Part shown: one piece after another, positions 17,350 through 27,247 of the stretch
Numbering within the stretch: the stretch's first letter is position 1
Layout of the letters: each line of letters starts with the position of its first letter
Origin: Puteibacter caeruleilacunae
Lineage (GTDB): Bacteria > Bacteroidota > Bacteroidia > Bacteroidales > Prolixibacteraceae
Direction: 5' to 3'
DNA length: 64,000 bases
Assembly: GCA_005217565.1 (NCBI GenBank)
Contig: SJCO01000005.1
Span: 372,001-436,000, forward strand
Translations under genes and position numbers: made by a program
The notes under the pieces: model-generated
What the model was told of the DNA's origin: nothing
Seen by the model: only the letters and a program-made list of their open reading frames with translations
The model's database searches: none

Positions 17350-20300
17350 ATGAAAAAAAAACAAATGTTTTTTTCTCGGAGTCGCATTAAGGACTTCGAA
17401 CGGAAAATTTTATTAAAAATGAAGCTAACTCTAATTCTAATTATTGCAGGAGTAATTAATCTGGCAGCATCAGAAAGCTACTCCCAGACCGCCAGACTCG
17501 ATGTGAAGCTGGGGACTACAAATGTTGAGTCTGTGCTGGAACATATCGAAAATCAGAGTGAATATTGGTTCGTGTATAACCGTGATGCAATTGATCTGAA
17601 TCGAAAAGTAACCATCAATGTCGAGAAAGTGAGAGTTAAGGATATACTTAATGAACTCTTCGAAAATACCGGTGTGAAATATCAGCTGGTCGATAAAACA
17701 ATTGTACTGACAACAGTGTCTGAACAAACTGCACAAATACAAAAGAAAGATATTCAGGGTACTATTAGCGATGAGGCAGGAGAACCTTTACCTGGAGTGA
17801 CAGTGCTTATTAAGGGTACAACAAATGGTACTGTGAGTGACTATGATGGTAAGTTTCAATTATCAGGAGTCGATGCTAAAACGATTCTTCAGATCTCTTT
17901 TATGGGAATGAGATCTCAGGAAATTGAAGTAGGTAGTCAGAATGTTATAAATATTGTAATGCTTGAGGACGCAATCGGACTTGAGGAGGTGGTTGCTGTA
18001 GGATACCAAATGAAACGAAAAACCAATCTTACAGGATCTGTCTCAACGATATCGTCAGAACAATTAGAAAACCGACCAGTGCAGAAACTAAGTAACCTTA
18101 TGACAGGTCTGGCTCCTGGTTTGAATGTTAGCTATACAAATCCCGGAAGAGTAGGCGGTGGAGAGGTGTATTTTAACATTGGAGGAACAACATCACGCTA
18201 TTCGCCAGGAGTATTGCTGGTAGTCGATGGAGTTGTACAGCCTAGTATTAATGCATTAGATTTTATTAATCCTAACGACGTTGAGAACATTTCGGTACTA
18301 AAAGATGCTGAGGCGGTAATCTACGGAGCCAGAGGTTCTGGTGGTGTGCTTGTGGTAACAACCAAAAAAGGTAAAGCACCAAAGGTGAGTGCCAGTGTAA
18401 GTTCAACCTTTACCATTCCTCACTATTACTCGCGCAAAGAGGACATGTATACTTTCTTTACTCAGTTGAGAAAAGGATGGGAAGATCAAGGCGATGCACC
18501 TACATTCCGCTTCCAGAAAATCTTTGACTATATGGATGCAAACAACATCCAACATGAAGATATCTTCAAGAATGATTTTAAGTATGAGATCACTGATGGA
18601 GCCCAGTTCTTCGATGCCAACTACTTGACATTCGGTCATAACGATTGGTTTGATTTTATGTATGGAACAGCCATGCGTTACAACTATGACGTGTCAGCTT
18701 CCGGATCTACTAAAAATACCAATTATTATCTCTCCGGAGGAGTAGTGGATGAAGGAGGTATGCTTCAGTATGGGAAGAATGATGCTTTGACTTACTATAC
18801 ACGTGTGAAGTATGAATATTCGCACAAAGATTACCTGAAAATAGGAGTAAATGTTGGCTTGCGCTACCAAAAGCTAAATGAGCCGACTTACATTAATGAT
18901 GTGCAAAACTGGACCTCATTAAAGCACACCTCCGACTTACCTTATACAAAGGAAGGCAGATATAATACCAACTTTGCTAAGTGGTATAGTCCTCTTGCTT
19001 TGGCTGTTGAAGGAGGGCAAAGCAGAACAGATAAGTACAATGTTAGTCCGCAGTTTTTCGTTGAATTAAAGCCATTTAGAAACATGGTAATCACCGGTAA
19101 TGTTTCTCGAAATATGGACTTTGTTCAAAACCGAAATGTCATGAAGAATGTGGCGCATTACGATGGAAACGAAGACTTTGTACGCTATAATCTAAATGAA
19201 GGGCGCGATAGAGTGATGGCGTCAAAATCTACATTCAACTCTTTTATTGGTAACCTGCAGGCAAGGTATGTAGCTAACATCAACGACAAGCATACTATTC
19301 GTTCGTTGGTGGGTACGTCGCACGAAGAATATTATTACGACAAAAATGGTGGCCACCGATTTGATCTTGTAAATGATGGATTGCCTTCATTGAACATGGG
19401 TAATACCGAAGAACAGTATAACTGGGAAAACCAATATCAAAATGCAATTAAATCGTACTTTGGTAACCTAAGTTATTCTTACAACGACAAGTATGTTATT
19501 GAAGGAAATATCCGTCACGATGGATCCTCTCGTTTTATTGAAGGGAAAAAGTGGGATACCTTCTTTGGTGCTGGTCTTACCTGGAACATTAGTCAGGAGC
19601 CATTCTTTAAAAACCTTAACCTATCAAATGTCGACTTCCTAAAGCTTCGTGGTACCTGGGGACAAATGGGTAACGAGAATAGTATTGGTTACTACGATTT
19701 TGTATCCAGAATTAAGATCGGACAAAGTGGCTATGTGTTTGGGGAATCTGGATCATATTACAATCCTCAATATGCAACAACTACAGGTTTTCCAGCTATT
19801 GATAGAACATGGGAAGTTGCCGAGAAGACCAATGCAGGTGTTGATCTTACCATGTACAAAAGTCGATTAGAGGTTAATGCCAATGTATTCGTCACTACCA
19901 CCGATAACATGTTCTATAGTGAAGAATTCCCAACCGTATTAGGAACATCGGCACCATCGGTTAATGGAGCAAGTGTAAAAGCTAAAGGATGGGATTTAAG
20001 CATCAAGTGGAAAGATAAAATAGGAACCGATTTCCAATATTATGCAGGAATTGGTATCTCTGATGTTCGTTCAAAGGTTGAAAGCTTATCTGATAGTAGA
20101 GATATCGGTAACGGGGTAAATGCTTTTGTTGAAGGACAGTATGTGAATTCAGCTTATGGTCTTGATTTCGGTGGATTCTTCCAGAGTGAGGAAGAACTAG
20201 CTGAGTATAAAGAGAATGTAACTGGTGGTATCTATCCTAACATTCGAGTAGGTGATGCAAAGTATTTAGATAAAGATGGTGACGGTCAAATAGAAGACAA

Positions 20301-20880
20301 TCGCATATACAAGGTTGATAGTAGCGGCAATCCAACTGAAGATTCAGGCGATTTGGTAAAGCTTGGCGAAACAGGAGCACGCTATCGCTATTTCGTTAAT
20401 CTTGGAGCATCGTGGAAAGGTTTCGATTTTAGTATGTTGCTGAATGGAATAGGCCGACTGCATATCTGGAATTTTACGGCACGAGAATATGATGCACCAT
20501 GGCGTCAACCACTAGATTTCTACTATGGTAACACATGGACAGAAGATAATCGCAATGCACTGTATCCAAGAATGCATATTCGTTCGTCGACCATTAACGG
20601 TAACATTAATGGACATAACTATCGTTGGTCAAATGCACCATACGTGAAGCGAAGTGTACCTTACCTGGCAATCAAAAATGTACAGTTAGGTTACAATCTA
20701 CCTAAAGCTTGGGCAAATAGGATTAAAACTGAACGCCTATACGTTTATGTGAGTGGAACTGATTTAGGATTTTTAATTAACAAAATGCCTAGCAAGAGTT
20801 TTACTCCATATCAACCGTATCAAACAAATCTAATGCCTGTACCTAGTACCGTTTCTTTAGGTTTAAAAGTTAACTTTTAA
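17350..20880 (+). CDS. SusC/RagA TonB-dependent outer-membrane transporter with STN domain
   Basis: A 1,176-residue outer-membrane glycan importer. After a long basic leader and the hydrophobic KLTLILIIAGVINLAAS comes an STN (secretin/TonB N-terminal) signalling domain (about residues 50-115), then a carboxypeptidase-like regulatory domain (IQGTISDEAGEPLPGVTVLI, about 134-215). The plug contains the SusC signature region (LEEVVAVGYQ and VLKDAEAVIYGARGSGGVLV, to about 345), and a 22-stranded barrel fills the rest, ending VSLGLKVNF. The STN domain fits control by the adjacent FecR/ECF pair. SusD follows after 8 nt. It should import oligosaccharides released at the surface. Confidence 0.93.
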   Translation: MKKKQMFFSRSRIKDFERKILLKMKLTLILIIAGVINLAASESYSQTARLDVKLGTTNVESVLEHIENQSEYWFVYNRDAIDLNRKVTINVEKVRVKDILNELFENTGVKYQLVDKTIVLTTVSEQTAQIQKKDIQGTISDEAGEPLPGVTVLIKGTTNGTVSDYDGKFQLSGVDAKTILQISFMGMRSQEIEVGSQNVINIVMLEDAIGLEEVVAVGYQMKRKTNLTGSVSTISSEQLENRPVQKLSNLMTGLAPGLNVSYTNPGRVGGGEVYFNIGGTTSRYSPGVLLVVDGVVQPSINALDFINPNDVENISVLKDAEAVIYGARGSGGVLVVTTKKGKAPKVSASVSSTFTIPHYYSRKEDMYTFFTQLRKGWEDQGDAPTFRFQKIFDYMDANNIQHEDIFKNDFKYEITDGAQFFDANYLTFGHNDWFDFMYGTAMRYNYDVSASGSTKNTNYYLSGGVVDEGGMLQYGKNDALTYYTRVKYEYSHKDYLKIGVNVGLRYQKLNEPTYINDVQNWTSLKHTSDLPYTKEGRYNTNFAKWYSPLALAVEGGQSRTDKYNVSPQFFVELKPFRNMVITGNVSRNMDFVQNRNVMKNVAHYDGNEDFVRYNLNEGRDRVMASKSTFNSFIGNLQARYVANINDKHTIRSLVGTSHEEYYYDKNGGHRFDLVNDGLPSLNMGNTEEQYNWENQYQNAIKSYFGNLSYSYNDKYVIEGNIRHDGSSRFIEGKKWDTFFGAGLTWNISQEPFFKNLNLSNVDFLKLRGTWGQMGNENSIGYYDFVSRIKIGQSGYVFGESGSYYNPQYATTTGFPAIDRTWEVAEKTNAGVDLTMYKSRLEVNANVFVTTTDNMFYSEEFPTVLGTSAPSVNGASVKAKGWDLSIKWKDKIGTDFQYYAGIGISDVRSKVESLSDSRDIGNGVNAFVEGQYVNSAYGLDFGGFFQSEEELAEYKENVTGGIYPNIRVGDAKYLDKDGDGQIEDNRIYKVDSSGNPTEDSGDLVKLGETGARYRYFVNLGASWKGFDFSMLLNGIGRLHIWNFTAREYDAPWRQPLDFYYGNTWTEDNRNALYPRMHIRSSTINGNINGHNYRWSNAPYVKRSVPYLAIKNVQLGYNLPKAWANRIKTERLYVYVSGTDLGFLINKMPSKSFTPYQPYQTNLMPVPSTVSLGLKVNF

Positions 20881-20888
20881 AAGCTTAC

Positions 20889-22679
20889 ATGATGAAAAAA
20901 ATATATTTGGTAATAGCCGTGTTGGTTTTTATGCTTACAGGCTGTGAAAAAGACTTGAATTTATACCCACTAACTGAATTAAGTACCGATTCATTTTTCA
21001 AAAAGGAAAATGACTTTAAAATATTCGCTAATCAATTCTACGATTATTTGCCAGGTTTCGGGACCTGCGGAAGAGATGAAGATGCTGATATAACGTATGA
21101 TGCAAGTGTGATTAGTAATGGTACCTACTTCGAATCGGCAAGTAGTGGATTGTACAATAATTCATACTCAAGAATCAGAAAGACAAACGATTTGTTGACA
21201 GCTTTCGATAATCTTGAGGATGAGCAACTGAAGGAGAAGGTACAGATTTATAGAGGTGAGGCATTGTTTTTTAGAGCATTGTTGTACTGGCATCTATATC
21301 GCGACTTTGGTGGAGTTATCCTTGTTGATAAACCTTTAGGACTTGAAGATCCATTGCTGTATGCAGCACGTAATAGTCGCACTGAAGTGGCTGATTTTAT
21401 CTTAAACGATTTGAATGAAGCACTGAAAACACCAATCGGTTCTCTTACCGGTACTGATAATTCAGGACGAATAACAAAAGAAGCGGTTCAGGCCCTAAAA
21501 GCCAGAGTTGCACTATTCGAAGGTACCTGGGCTAAGTATCACAGTACAGGAGGCAATTACAATGGCTATCTGCAACAGGCAATTGATGCATCTAAGTCGA
21601 TTATTGATGGAGGTAAGTTTGCATTGTTTGATCGAAGAGATGTGCTGGGAGAGGATAGTTACCGCTATTTCTTCACATTGGAAACTGAAAGAAAGAGTAA
21701 TCCTGTGGGGCTAGGCAAAGAAGATCAAAATGAGATTATCCTAGCCAACAAGTACAGTCAGTCGTTACGTAACCGAGGATATTCATGGGTTGTAATTGGA
21801 TGGGATGATCTATCTCCAACAAAAAAGATGATGGATATGTATCTTGATAGTAACGGACTGCCGATTGCTCATGCTAATAGTGTCTTTAAAGGATATGATT
21901 CAGAAATAGATCCCGACACCAAACTTGCTACCAACTGGGAGTATGTTGATCGTGATCCTCGAATTCGTACCAATCATGTTCAGCCTTTCGATCAGTATTG
22001 GTATCATATTCCATATGCACGCGATTTTACTGAAACTCCTGAGGAGTTGGTGGGAACAGGAGCATTCCATAATGGCTGGTGTCCTAGTTCACTAACAGGC
22101 TATACGCCTTATAAGTTTTGTAATGAAATAGCACAGCCTATTGCAAACGACTATCCTGTTTTCCGTTTGGCAGAGATGATGCTTATCTATGCCGAGGCGA
22201 CTTTTGAGAAAGATGGAAGCATTTCTGATAATGATTTGAATAAATCAATTAACCAGTTGAGAGCAAGAGTTGGAATGCCAGATCTAACAAACGGTTTTGT
22301 TGCTGATAACAGTCTGGATATGCTAACTGAAATTCGCAGAGAAAGAACAGTAGAGCTATTTATGGAAGGATTTAGGTACGACGATATTCGCCGTTGGAAG
22401 ATTGCAGAAGTTGAGATGCCTAAAACCATCAAAGGAATGAAGTGGGGAGGAACCATGTTCGAGAATCCTTTTGAAATTTACAATCCAGTAACCGCACAGG
22501 TTGAATCGGTTGATTTGAGAGGCATACATCGCTACGAATTAGATGCTAATGGTTTCTTGATAATTGAAGATGCCTCATTGAGAAAATGGGAGCCAAAGCA
22601 TTATCTTAAACCATTGCCACTTCGACAGCTACAGATTAATGAAAATATGGTCCAAAATCCAGGTTGGATTGGGCAATAA
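20889..22679 (+). CDS. SusD/RagB glycan-binding lipoprotein
   Basis: A 596-residue surface lipoprotein with lipobox MLTGCEKD near residue 19. It has the TPR-rich SusD fold: N-terminal LYPLTELSTDSFFKKENDF, central LFFRALLYWHLYRDFGGVIL with AYGEA-like helices, and the C-terminal IRRERTVELFMEGFRYDDIR then RWKIAEV, the most conserved part of the family. It caps the SusC barrel and binds the target glycan. It lies 8 nt after susC and is followed by a terminator-like hairpin. Confidence 0.93.
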   Translation: MMKKIYLVIAVLVFMLTGCEKDLNLYPLTELSTDSFFKKENDFKIFANQFYDYLPGFGTCGRDEDADITYDASVISNGTYFESASSGLYNNSYSRIRKTNDLLTAFDNLEDEQLKEKVQIYRGEALFFRALLYWHLYRDFGGVILVDKPLGLEDPLLYAARNSRTEVADFILNDLNEALKTPIGSLTGTDNSGRITKEAVQALKARVALFEGTWAKYHSTGGNYNGYLQQAIDASKSIIDGGKFALFDRRDVLGEDSYRYFFTLETERKSNPVGLGKEDQNEIILANKYSQSLRNRGYSWVVIGWDDLSPTKKMMDMYLDSNGLPIAHANSVFKGYDSEIDPDTKLATNWEYVDRDPRIRTNHVQPFDQYWYHIPYARDFTETPEELVGTGAFHNGWCPSSLTGYTPYKFCNEIAQPIANDYPVFRLAEMMLIYAEATFEKDGSISDNDLNKSINQLRARVGMPDLTNGFVADNSLDMLTEIRRERTVELFMEGFRYDDIRRWKIAEVEMPKTIKGMKWGGTMFENPFEIYNPVTAQVESVDLRGIHRYELDANGFLIIEDASLRKWEPKHYLKPLPLRQLQINENMVQNPGWIGQ

Positions 22680-22701
22680 ATATAGTGTTAGTGATTTTTT
22701 A

Positions 22702-22728
22702 GGGGGGAGGTCTTTGCCTCCTCCTTTT
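22702..22728 (+). terminator. Terminator-like hairpin after susD
   Basis: A G-rich arm GGGGGAGG and the arm CCTCCTCC close a 6-nt loop and are followed by five T. One mismatch in the stem. It should reduce transcription into the hydrolase genes relative to susCD, a common arrangement in such loci. Confidence 0.7.
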
Positions 22729-22796
22729 TGTTAGACACCAAAGCAGAATAATCTAACAATCAAGATATCCAATAATCTTTAAATCATAAAGGACAG

Positions 22797-24548
22797 ATGA
22801 AGGCATTAACAATACTTTTTACAATAGCAATCTGCTTAAGTGCGAACTTTAGTTTTGCGCATAACAAGGATGAAGCAAAAGCAGGAGTCTTGTTTTCCAG
22901 GGTAGGTTACGATTTAGATTCAGATAAACGAATAATCATAAGATCAGCAACCAACGACTACATAGCAGAAGGAGACGATTTTCAGTTGTATGATGAAAAT
23001 GGGAAAAACATATTCACAGGAAAGCTGAAGAGTTGGGGAGAGAAATGGAAAGAATACTGGTGGATTGCTGATTTCTCTGCACTTAAAAAAGCAGGCAGCT
23101 ACACCTGTGCTTTTAAAAATACCAGTGGGAAAGAGATAAAGACTGCTCCATTTAAGGTAGCGTCTGATTTACTCTGGAATGAAAGCTGGGAAAAGGTAGC
23201 CATTGAGCAGCTGAAACACAGGGTAGAGTTTAGAAAAAACAACTACAAGAAACATGGTCCCGGGCATGCCGAAGGTGGCGGGTGGCAGGACTGTGGTGGT
23301 TATCTTCGCGAAGTAAATAGTCATGCCACCATGATCACAGGCCTATTTGATCTCTTGGAATTCTCAGCAGACAAGATCAATCCCCAGGAAAAAGAAGAAC
23401 TCATTGAACAGTCAATCATAGGACTCGATTACATTGCATTTTGTCAGGATAAAGCCGAAGAGTTAGGTAAAGGTAGAGGCGCCATAATCCACGAATGGCC
23501 AAAGCACCGAAATGTAATAACAGGCGATGTTGTCAAAGGAGCATTGTGTTTTGCAAGAGCAGCAACACTATTGAACAGCAGCAATCCAACAAAGGCAAAT
23601 GAATACCTCGAGCGAGCAATGCGATCGTTTAATTTTATCGATAAAAACGGTCCGATTCATCATTGTGGAGGAACCGATTTTCATGGAACAGTACAACCTA
23701 ACGATGGCTATAATCCAGTAATACATGGAGCTCCTGAAGGATTTGTGCGTCCTGAGGAATGGAAAACACGCGATTTGGTAATGATGACATGGGTTGCTTC
23801 TGAATTGTCTTTTCAAAAGAGATATCTTGAAAAAGCAGCCGAGTATGCGCAAAAAGTAATTGATCGTCAGATTAGTAAAGCACATCCTGAAGGGAAATAT
23901 TATGGACATTTTAAGGCTTATAAATCGGCCAATTATAGTGAAAAAGCCTGGGAGCACCATCATATGGGCTATGATGCAGGAGCTACATTTCCGCATTATA
24001 TCATTTCCCTGATACAATTGGCCCAAAAGCATCCTAATCATCCCGCTAAACCTAAATGGGATAAGGCAATTCGCAATTTTGCCTATGGTTATTTTCTTCC
24101 AGCCTGTTCCGACAATCCTTTTTATCTGCTTCCAATTGGATATTATAAGGGTGAAGGCTTGTTGGTTTTTAGTGGCTTATGGCATGGAATTAATGGAGCA
24201 TACGGATCGGCAGCAGCATTGGCGCTTGAGTTGCAGACATATACAGGCGATGATCAATTTGGAAAAATAGCCATGGGAAATTTACAGTGGATTGCAGGAT
24301 TAAATAGTGGTGTGTGGGAAGAGAATCGCTATGTTTCAAAGAGTATGATCTATGGAGTAGGTGATGAGTATATTGGAAGCTGGACTAAAATTCCCGGGAC
24401 CATATGCAATGGCTTTGAATCTGATGCACAGTTTCATGTTGAGACACCCCGAAAATCGACCGACGCACCTAAGGTTTTCACCGATGAAGGTTGGATCACC
24501 CACTCCGGAGGCTGGTTAAGCGCATTGAGTCGTTTGGCAAATCATTAA
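22797..24548 (+). CDS. GH9-like glycoside hydrolase with N-terminal Ig (CelD_N) domain
   Basis: A 583-residue exported protein (signal peptide LTILFTIAICLSANFSFA). The N-terminal 100 residues match the cellulase Ig-like domain (RVGYDLDSDKRIIIRSA, WWIADFSALKKAGSYTCAF). The rest is an (alpha/alpha)6 toroid of GH9 type with GGGWQDCGGYLREVNSHA where active GH9 enzymes have a DAGD motif, and a C-terminal FTDEGWITHSGGWLSALSRL. The usual catalytic-base Asp of DAGD is therefore replaced (DCGG), so the activity may be altered or need another base. It would act on beta-glucan-like backbones in the periplasm or at the surface, alongside GH116 and GH95. Confidence 0.7.
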   Translation: MKALTILFTIAICLSANFSFAHNKDEAKAGVLFSRVGYDLDSDKRIIIRSATNDYIAEGDDFQLYDENGKNIFTGKLKSWGEKWKEYWWIADFSALKKAGSYTCAFKNTSGKEIKTAPFKVASDLLWNESWEKVAIEQLKHRVEFRKNNYKKHGPGHAEGGGWQDCGGYLREVNSHATMITGLFDLLEFSADKINPQEKEELIEQSIIGLDYIAFCQDKAEELGKGRGAIIHEWPKHRNVITGDVVKGALCFARAATLLNSSNPTKANEYLERAMRSFNFIDKNGPIHHCGGTDFHGTVQPNDGYNPVIHGAPEGFVRPEEWKTRDLVMMTWVASELSFQKRYLEKAAEYAQKVIDRQISKAHPEGKYYGHFKAYKSANYSEKAWEHHHMGYDAGATFPHYIISLIQLAQKHPNHPAKPKWDKAIRNFAYGYFLPACSDNPFYLLPIGYYKGEGLLVFSGLWHGINGAYGSAAALALELQTYTGDDQFGKIAMGNLQWIAGLNSGVWEENRYVSKSMIYGVGDEYIGSWTKIPGTICNGFESDAQFHVETPRKSTDAPKVFTDEGWITHSGGWLSALSRLANH

Positions 24549-24663
24549 AAGTGCACTTTTTATAATGATATTGACACCATGGTAGACCTATTCGTTCGCT
24601 AGTTTTACCGAACCAGAGTCGGTCAAAACGATCGATGCATTTATTTAAGTGAAATATTACCGT

Positions 24664-27240
24664 ATGAAAATTGTTTTAATGAGAAGACTGGCTGTACTAG
24701 TCTGGATACTGCTATCCGCAAATGTGTACAGTCAGCATCGCTTTGGGCACATGGTGCCTGAGCAGAAAAAGTTATCATCACAATGGGAGAAATCACTCTT
24801 TGTTGATGATGAACGAAAGGTTTATCGAGGCGAAGAGTTAACAACCATTGGAATGCCCGTGGGAGGCATAGGTGCCGGACAGTTATATGTTCGTGGAGAT
24901 GGAACACTGGCTTGCTGGTGGATTGCAAATAACGCCTATAATACTGGTCCTGGACGATCGGATGAGATGAATTTTAATACCCCACATGGTCCGTGGAAAG
25001 TATGTTATCAATCATTTGAGCCCTTTAGTTATTTCAAGCAAGGCTTCAAGCTGCAAGTCGAGCGTAAAGGAAAAACAATAGCTAAGTCGCTCAACAAACA
25101 TGATTTCGATAATATCGGTTTTGTGGGGGAGTATCCTATTGCAAAGGTATCCTATGAAAGTAATACATTCGAGCTACCTGTAGCTGTTGAAATGGAGGCT
25201 TTTTCACCCTTCATTCCCATGCAGTTGAGGGAGTCAGCCAATCCGGCAACAATTTTGAAATTTAAGCTCAAGAACACCTCAAAAGGCAATGTTAGCGTTA
25301 ACCTTACCGGCTTTATTCAAAACATGGTAATGGCCGACTTAAAAGGGGAAGTGAAAGGAGTGGTTCGTACTCAGGACCGGAGTACATATGAAAGGAAAAC
25401 ATTGTTCATGGATTGTGTTCCTGATGATCCGAAATATCAAAGTCATCCCTATTACGGAAACATGTCGTTAAGTCTGTTAAACCACGATGGAAGTGTAGAT
25501 ACCGGCAACAACAATACAAAAGCCATAGGTGATGAGTTGGTTGGTGAGGTAACCGCCAATATAAAGCTTGCGAAGGGCGAGGAGAAGAGTGTCGTCTTCC
25601 TCCTGTCGTGGTATTTTCCTAACCGACCTATGGAGGTTGATATGGGGTGGGACTGGAATAAGCCTATCAAGACTAAAGGACTTATTCGCGGTAACATGTA
25701 TGCCAATTGGTACAGCTCCTCATTAGATGTGGCCGATTACATTGATGAGAACTATGAATCGTTGACCACCTCCACCTATCAGTTTCATCATAGCTGGTAT
25801 GAAAAGTCGACACTTCCATACTGGTTGAAACAACGCATTCTGATGCCTGCCTCAATATTGGCAACAGAAACCGTACAATGGTATGCCGATAACAAGTTTA
25901 TGTTGTGGGAAGGCGTAGGCTCGTGTTATGGTAATTGCACCCATGTATACAATTACGCACAAGCAACAGCAAACCTATTCCCTGAAATAGAACGTAGTAT
26001 TCGCGAAAAATCAGACTTCCTAGTTTCGTTTCAGAAAGATGGAGCCATTCTTTCACGCGATGGACGAGAGCGTATATTTATGGATGGCCATTTAGGGGCA
26101 ATCCTCAAAGCCTATCGCGAGCATTTGAATTCAAAAGATAACCTATTTCTGTCGCGCAATTGGCCTAAAATTAAGAAAGCCATGGGGTACGCAATTAACG
26201 AAGATGGCAATGCCGATGGCTTAATGGAAACCACACAGTCGAACACCTACGACATCAATTTTAGTGGAGCCAATACCTATGTAGGGAGTTTATATCTCGC
26301 AGCGCTTAAGGCATGTGAACAAATGGCCCTAATCATTAGCGATAAAGAATTTGCCCAAACCTGTAATGACATTGCAGCCAAAGGCAGTCGCTTGTCGGTT
26401 GAGCGCCTATGGAATGGTCATTATTTTATCCAGGATGTAGATCTCGAGAAGCATCCCAAATATCAATATGCAAAAGGATGTTTGAGTGACCAACTATTCG
26501 GTCAAACGTGGTCGTACTTGTTGAACCTAGGTAGTCTTTACGAAGAGGAGAAAGTTAACACCACCTATCAATCAATATGGAAATACAACTGGACTCCCGA
26601 CGTAGGACCACAAGCAAAGAAGTATACCCCTGAACGCGATTATGCGGTAGCAGGTGAACCAGGATTGTTTATCTGTACCTGGCCGTTCAGCGAACATATG
26701 AATAAAAATGGTGTACGTTACCGCAACGAAGTATGGACAGGTATTGAGTATCAGGTTGCCACAGGAATGATCTATAACGGTATGCTAAAAGAAGGCTTAT
26801 CGCTGGTAAAAGCTGTTCACGAACGCTACCGACCAGAGAAGCATAACCCTTGGAACGAGATTGAATGTGGCGACCATTACGGACGTGCTATGGCCTCGTG
26901 GGGCGTATTGAAAGCATTAGAAGGATACCATTACAATGGACCTAAGGGAATCATGAAATTTGATCCACGACTAAAGCAGGCCGACTATTGCATGTTTTTT
27001 ACAGCAGCCGAGGGATGGGGATCCTATACCCAGTCGAAAGATGTAATTACGCTGACTGTTGATTTTGGTATAGTGTACATCAATGAGCTTGATATCCCAG
27101 GCAGTGGTGATGCTATAGTAACAGTAAACGGACAGAAGGTTTCAGCACAAATTAAAAGCATAGAAAATAAGCTGCAGCTTACGGGATTAGATTTATCATT
27201 AGACGCTGGCGATATACTGAAAATAACTCAACTAAAATAA
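24664..27240 (+). CDS. GH116 family glycoside hydrolase (beta-glucosidase / glucosylceramidase-like)
   Basis: A signal peptide (LAVLVWILLSANVYSQ) begins this 858-residue enzyme. The N-terminal beta-sandwich has the GH116 opening GEELTTIGMPVGGIGAGQLY (about residues 55-75). The (alpha/alpha)6 domain carries MLWEGVGSCYGNCTHVYNYA, GLMETTQSNTYDINFSG, YVGSLYLAALKACEQMA and GCLSDQLFGQTWSYLL; the Asp of GCLSDQLFGQ corresponds by my recollection to the acid/base position. Family members cleave beta-glucosides, beta-xylosides or beta-glucuronides. A GTG at 24649 is in frame, but the ATG at 24664 gives a better signal peptide. It ends 7 nt before the GH95 start, so the two are cotranscribed. Confidence 0.82.
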   Translation: MKIVLMRRLAVLVWILLSANVYSQHRFGHMVPEQKKLSSQWEKSLFVDDERKVYRGEELTTIGMPVGGIGAGQLYVRGDGTLACWWIANNAYNTGPGRSDEMNFNTPHGPWKVCYQSFEPFSYFKQGFKLQVERKGKTIAKSLNKHDFDNIGFVGEYPIAKVSYESNTFELPVAVEMEAFSPFIPMQLRESANPATILKFKLKNTSKGNVSVNLTGFIQNMVMADLKGEVKGVVRTQDRSTYERKTLFMDCVPDDPKYQSHPYYGNMSLSLLNHDGSVDTGNNNTKAIGDELVGEVTANIKLAKGEEKSVVFLLSWYFPNRPMEVDMGWDWNKPIKTKGLIRGNMYANWYSSSLDVADYIDENYESLTTSTYQFHHSWYEKSTLPYWLKQRILMPASILATETVQWYADNKFMLWEGVGSCYGNCTHVYNYAQATANLFPEIERSIREKSDFLVSFQKDGAILSRDGRERIFMDGHLGAILKAYREHLNSKDNLFLSRNWPKIKKAMGYAINEDGNADGLMETTQSNTYDINFSGANTYVGSLYLAALKACEQMALIISDKEFAQTCNDIAAKGSRLSVERLWNGHYFIQDVDLEKHPKYQYAKGCLSDQLFGQTWSYLLNLGSLYEEEKVNTTYQSIWKYNWTPDVGPQAKKYTPERDYAVAGEPGLFICTWPFSEHMNKNGVRYRNEVWTGIEYQVATGMIYNGMLKEGLSLVKAVHERYRPEKHNPWNEIECGDHYGRAMASWGVLKALEGYHYNGPKGIMKFDPRLKQADYCMFFTAAEGWGSYTQSKDVITLTVDFGIVYINELDIPGSGDAIVTVNGQKVSAQIKSIENKLQLTGLDLSLDAGDILKITQLK

Positions 27241-27247
27241 AACAACT

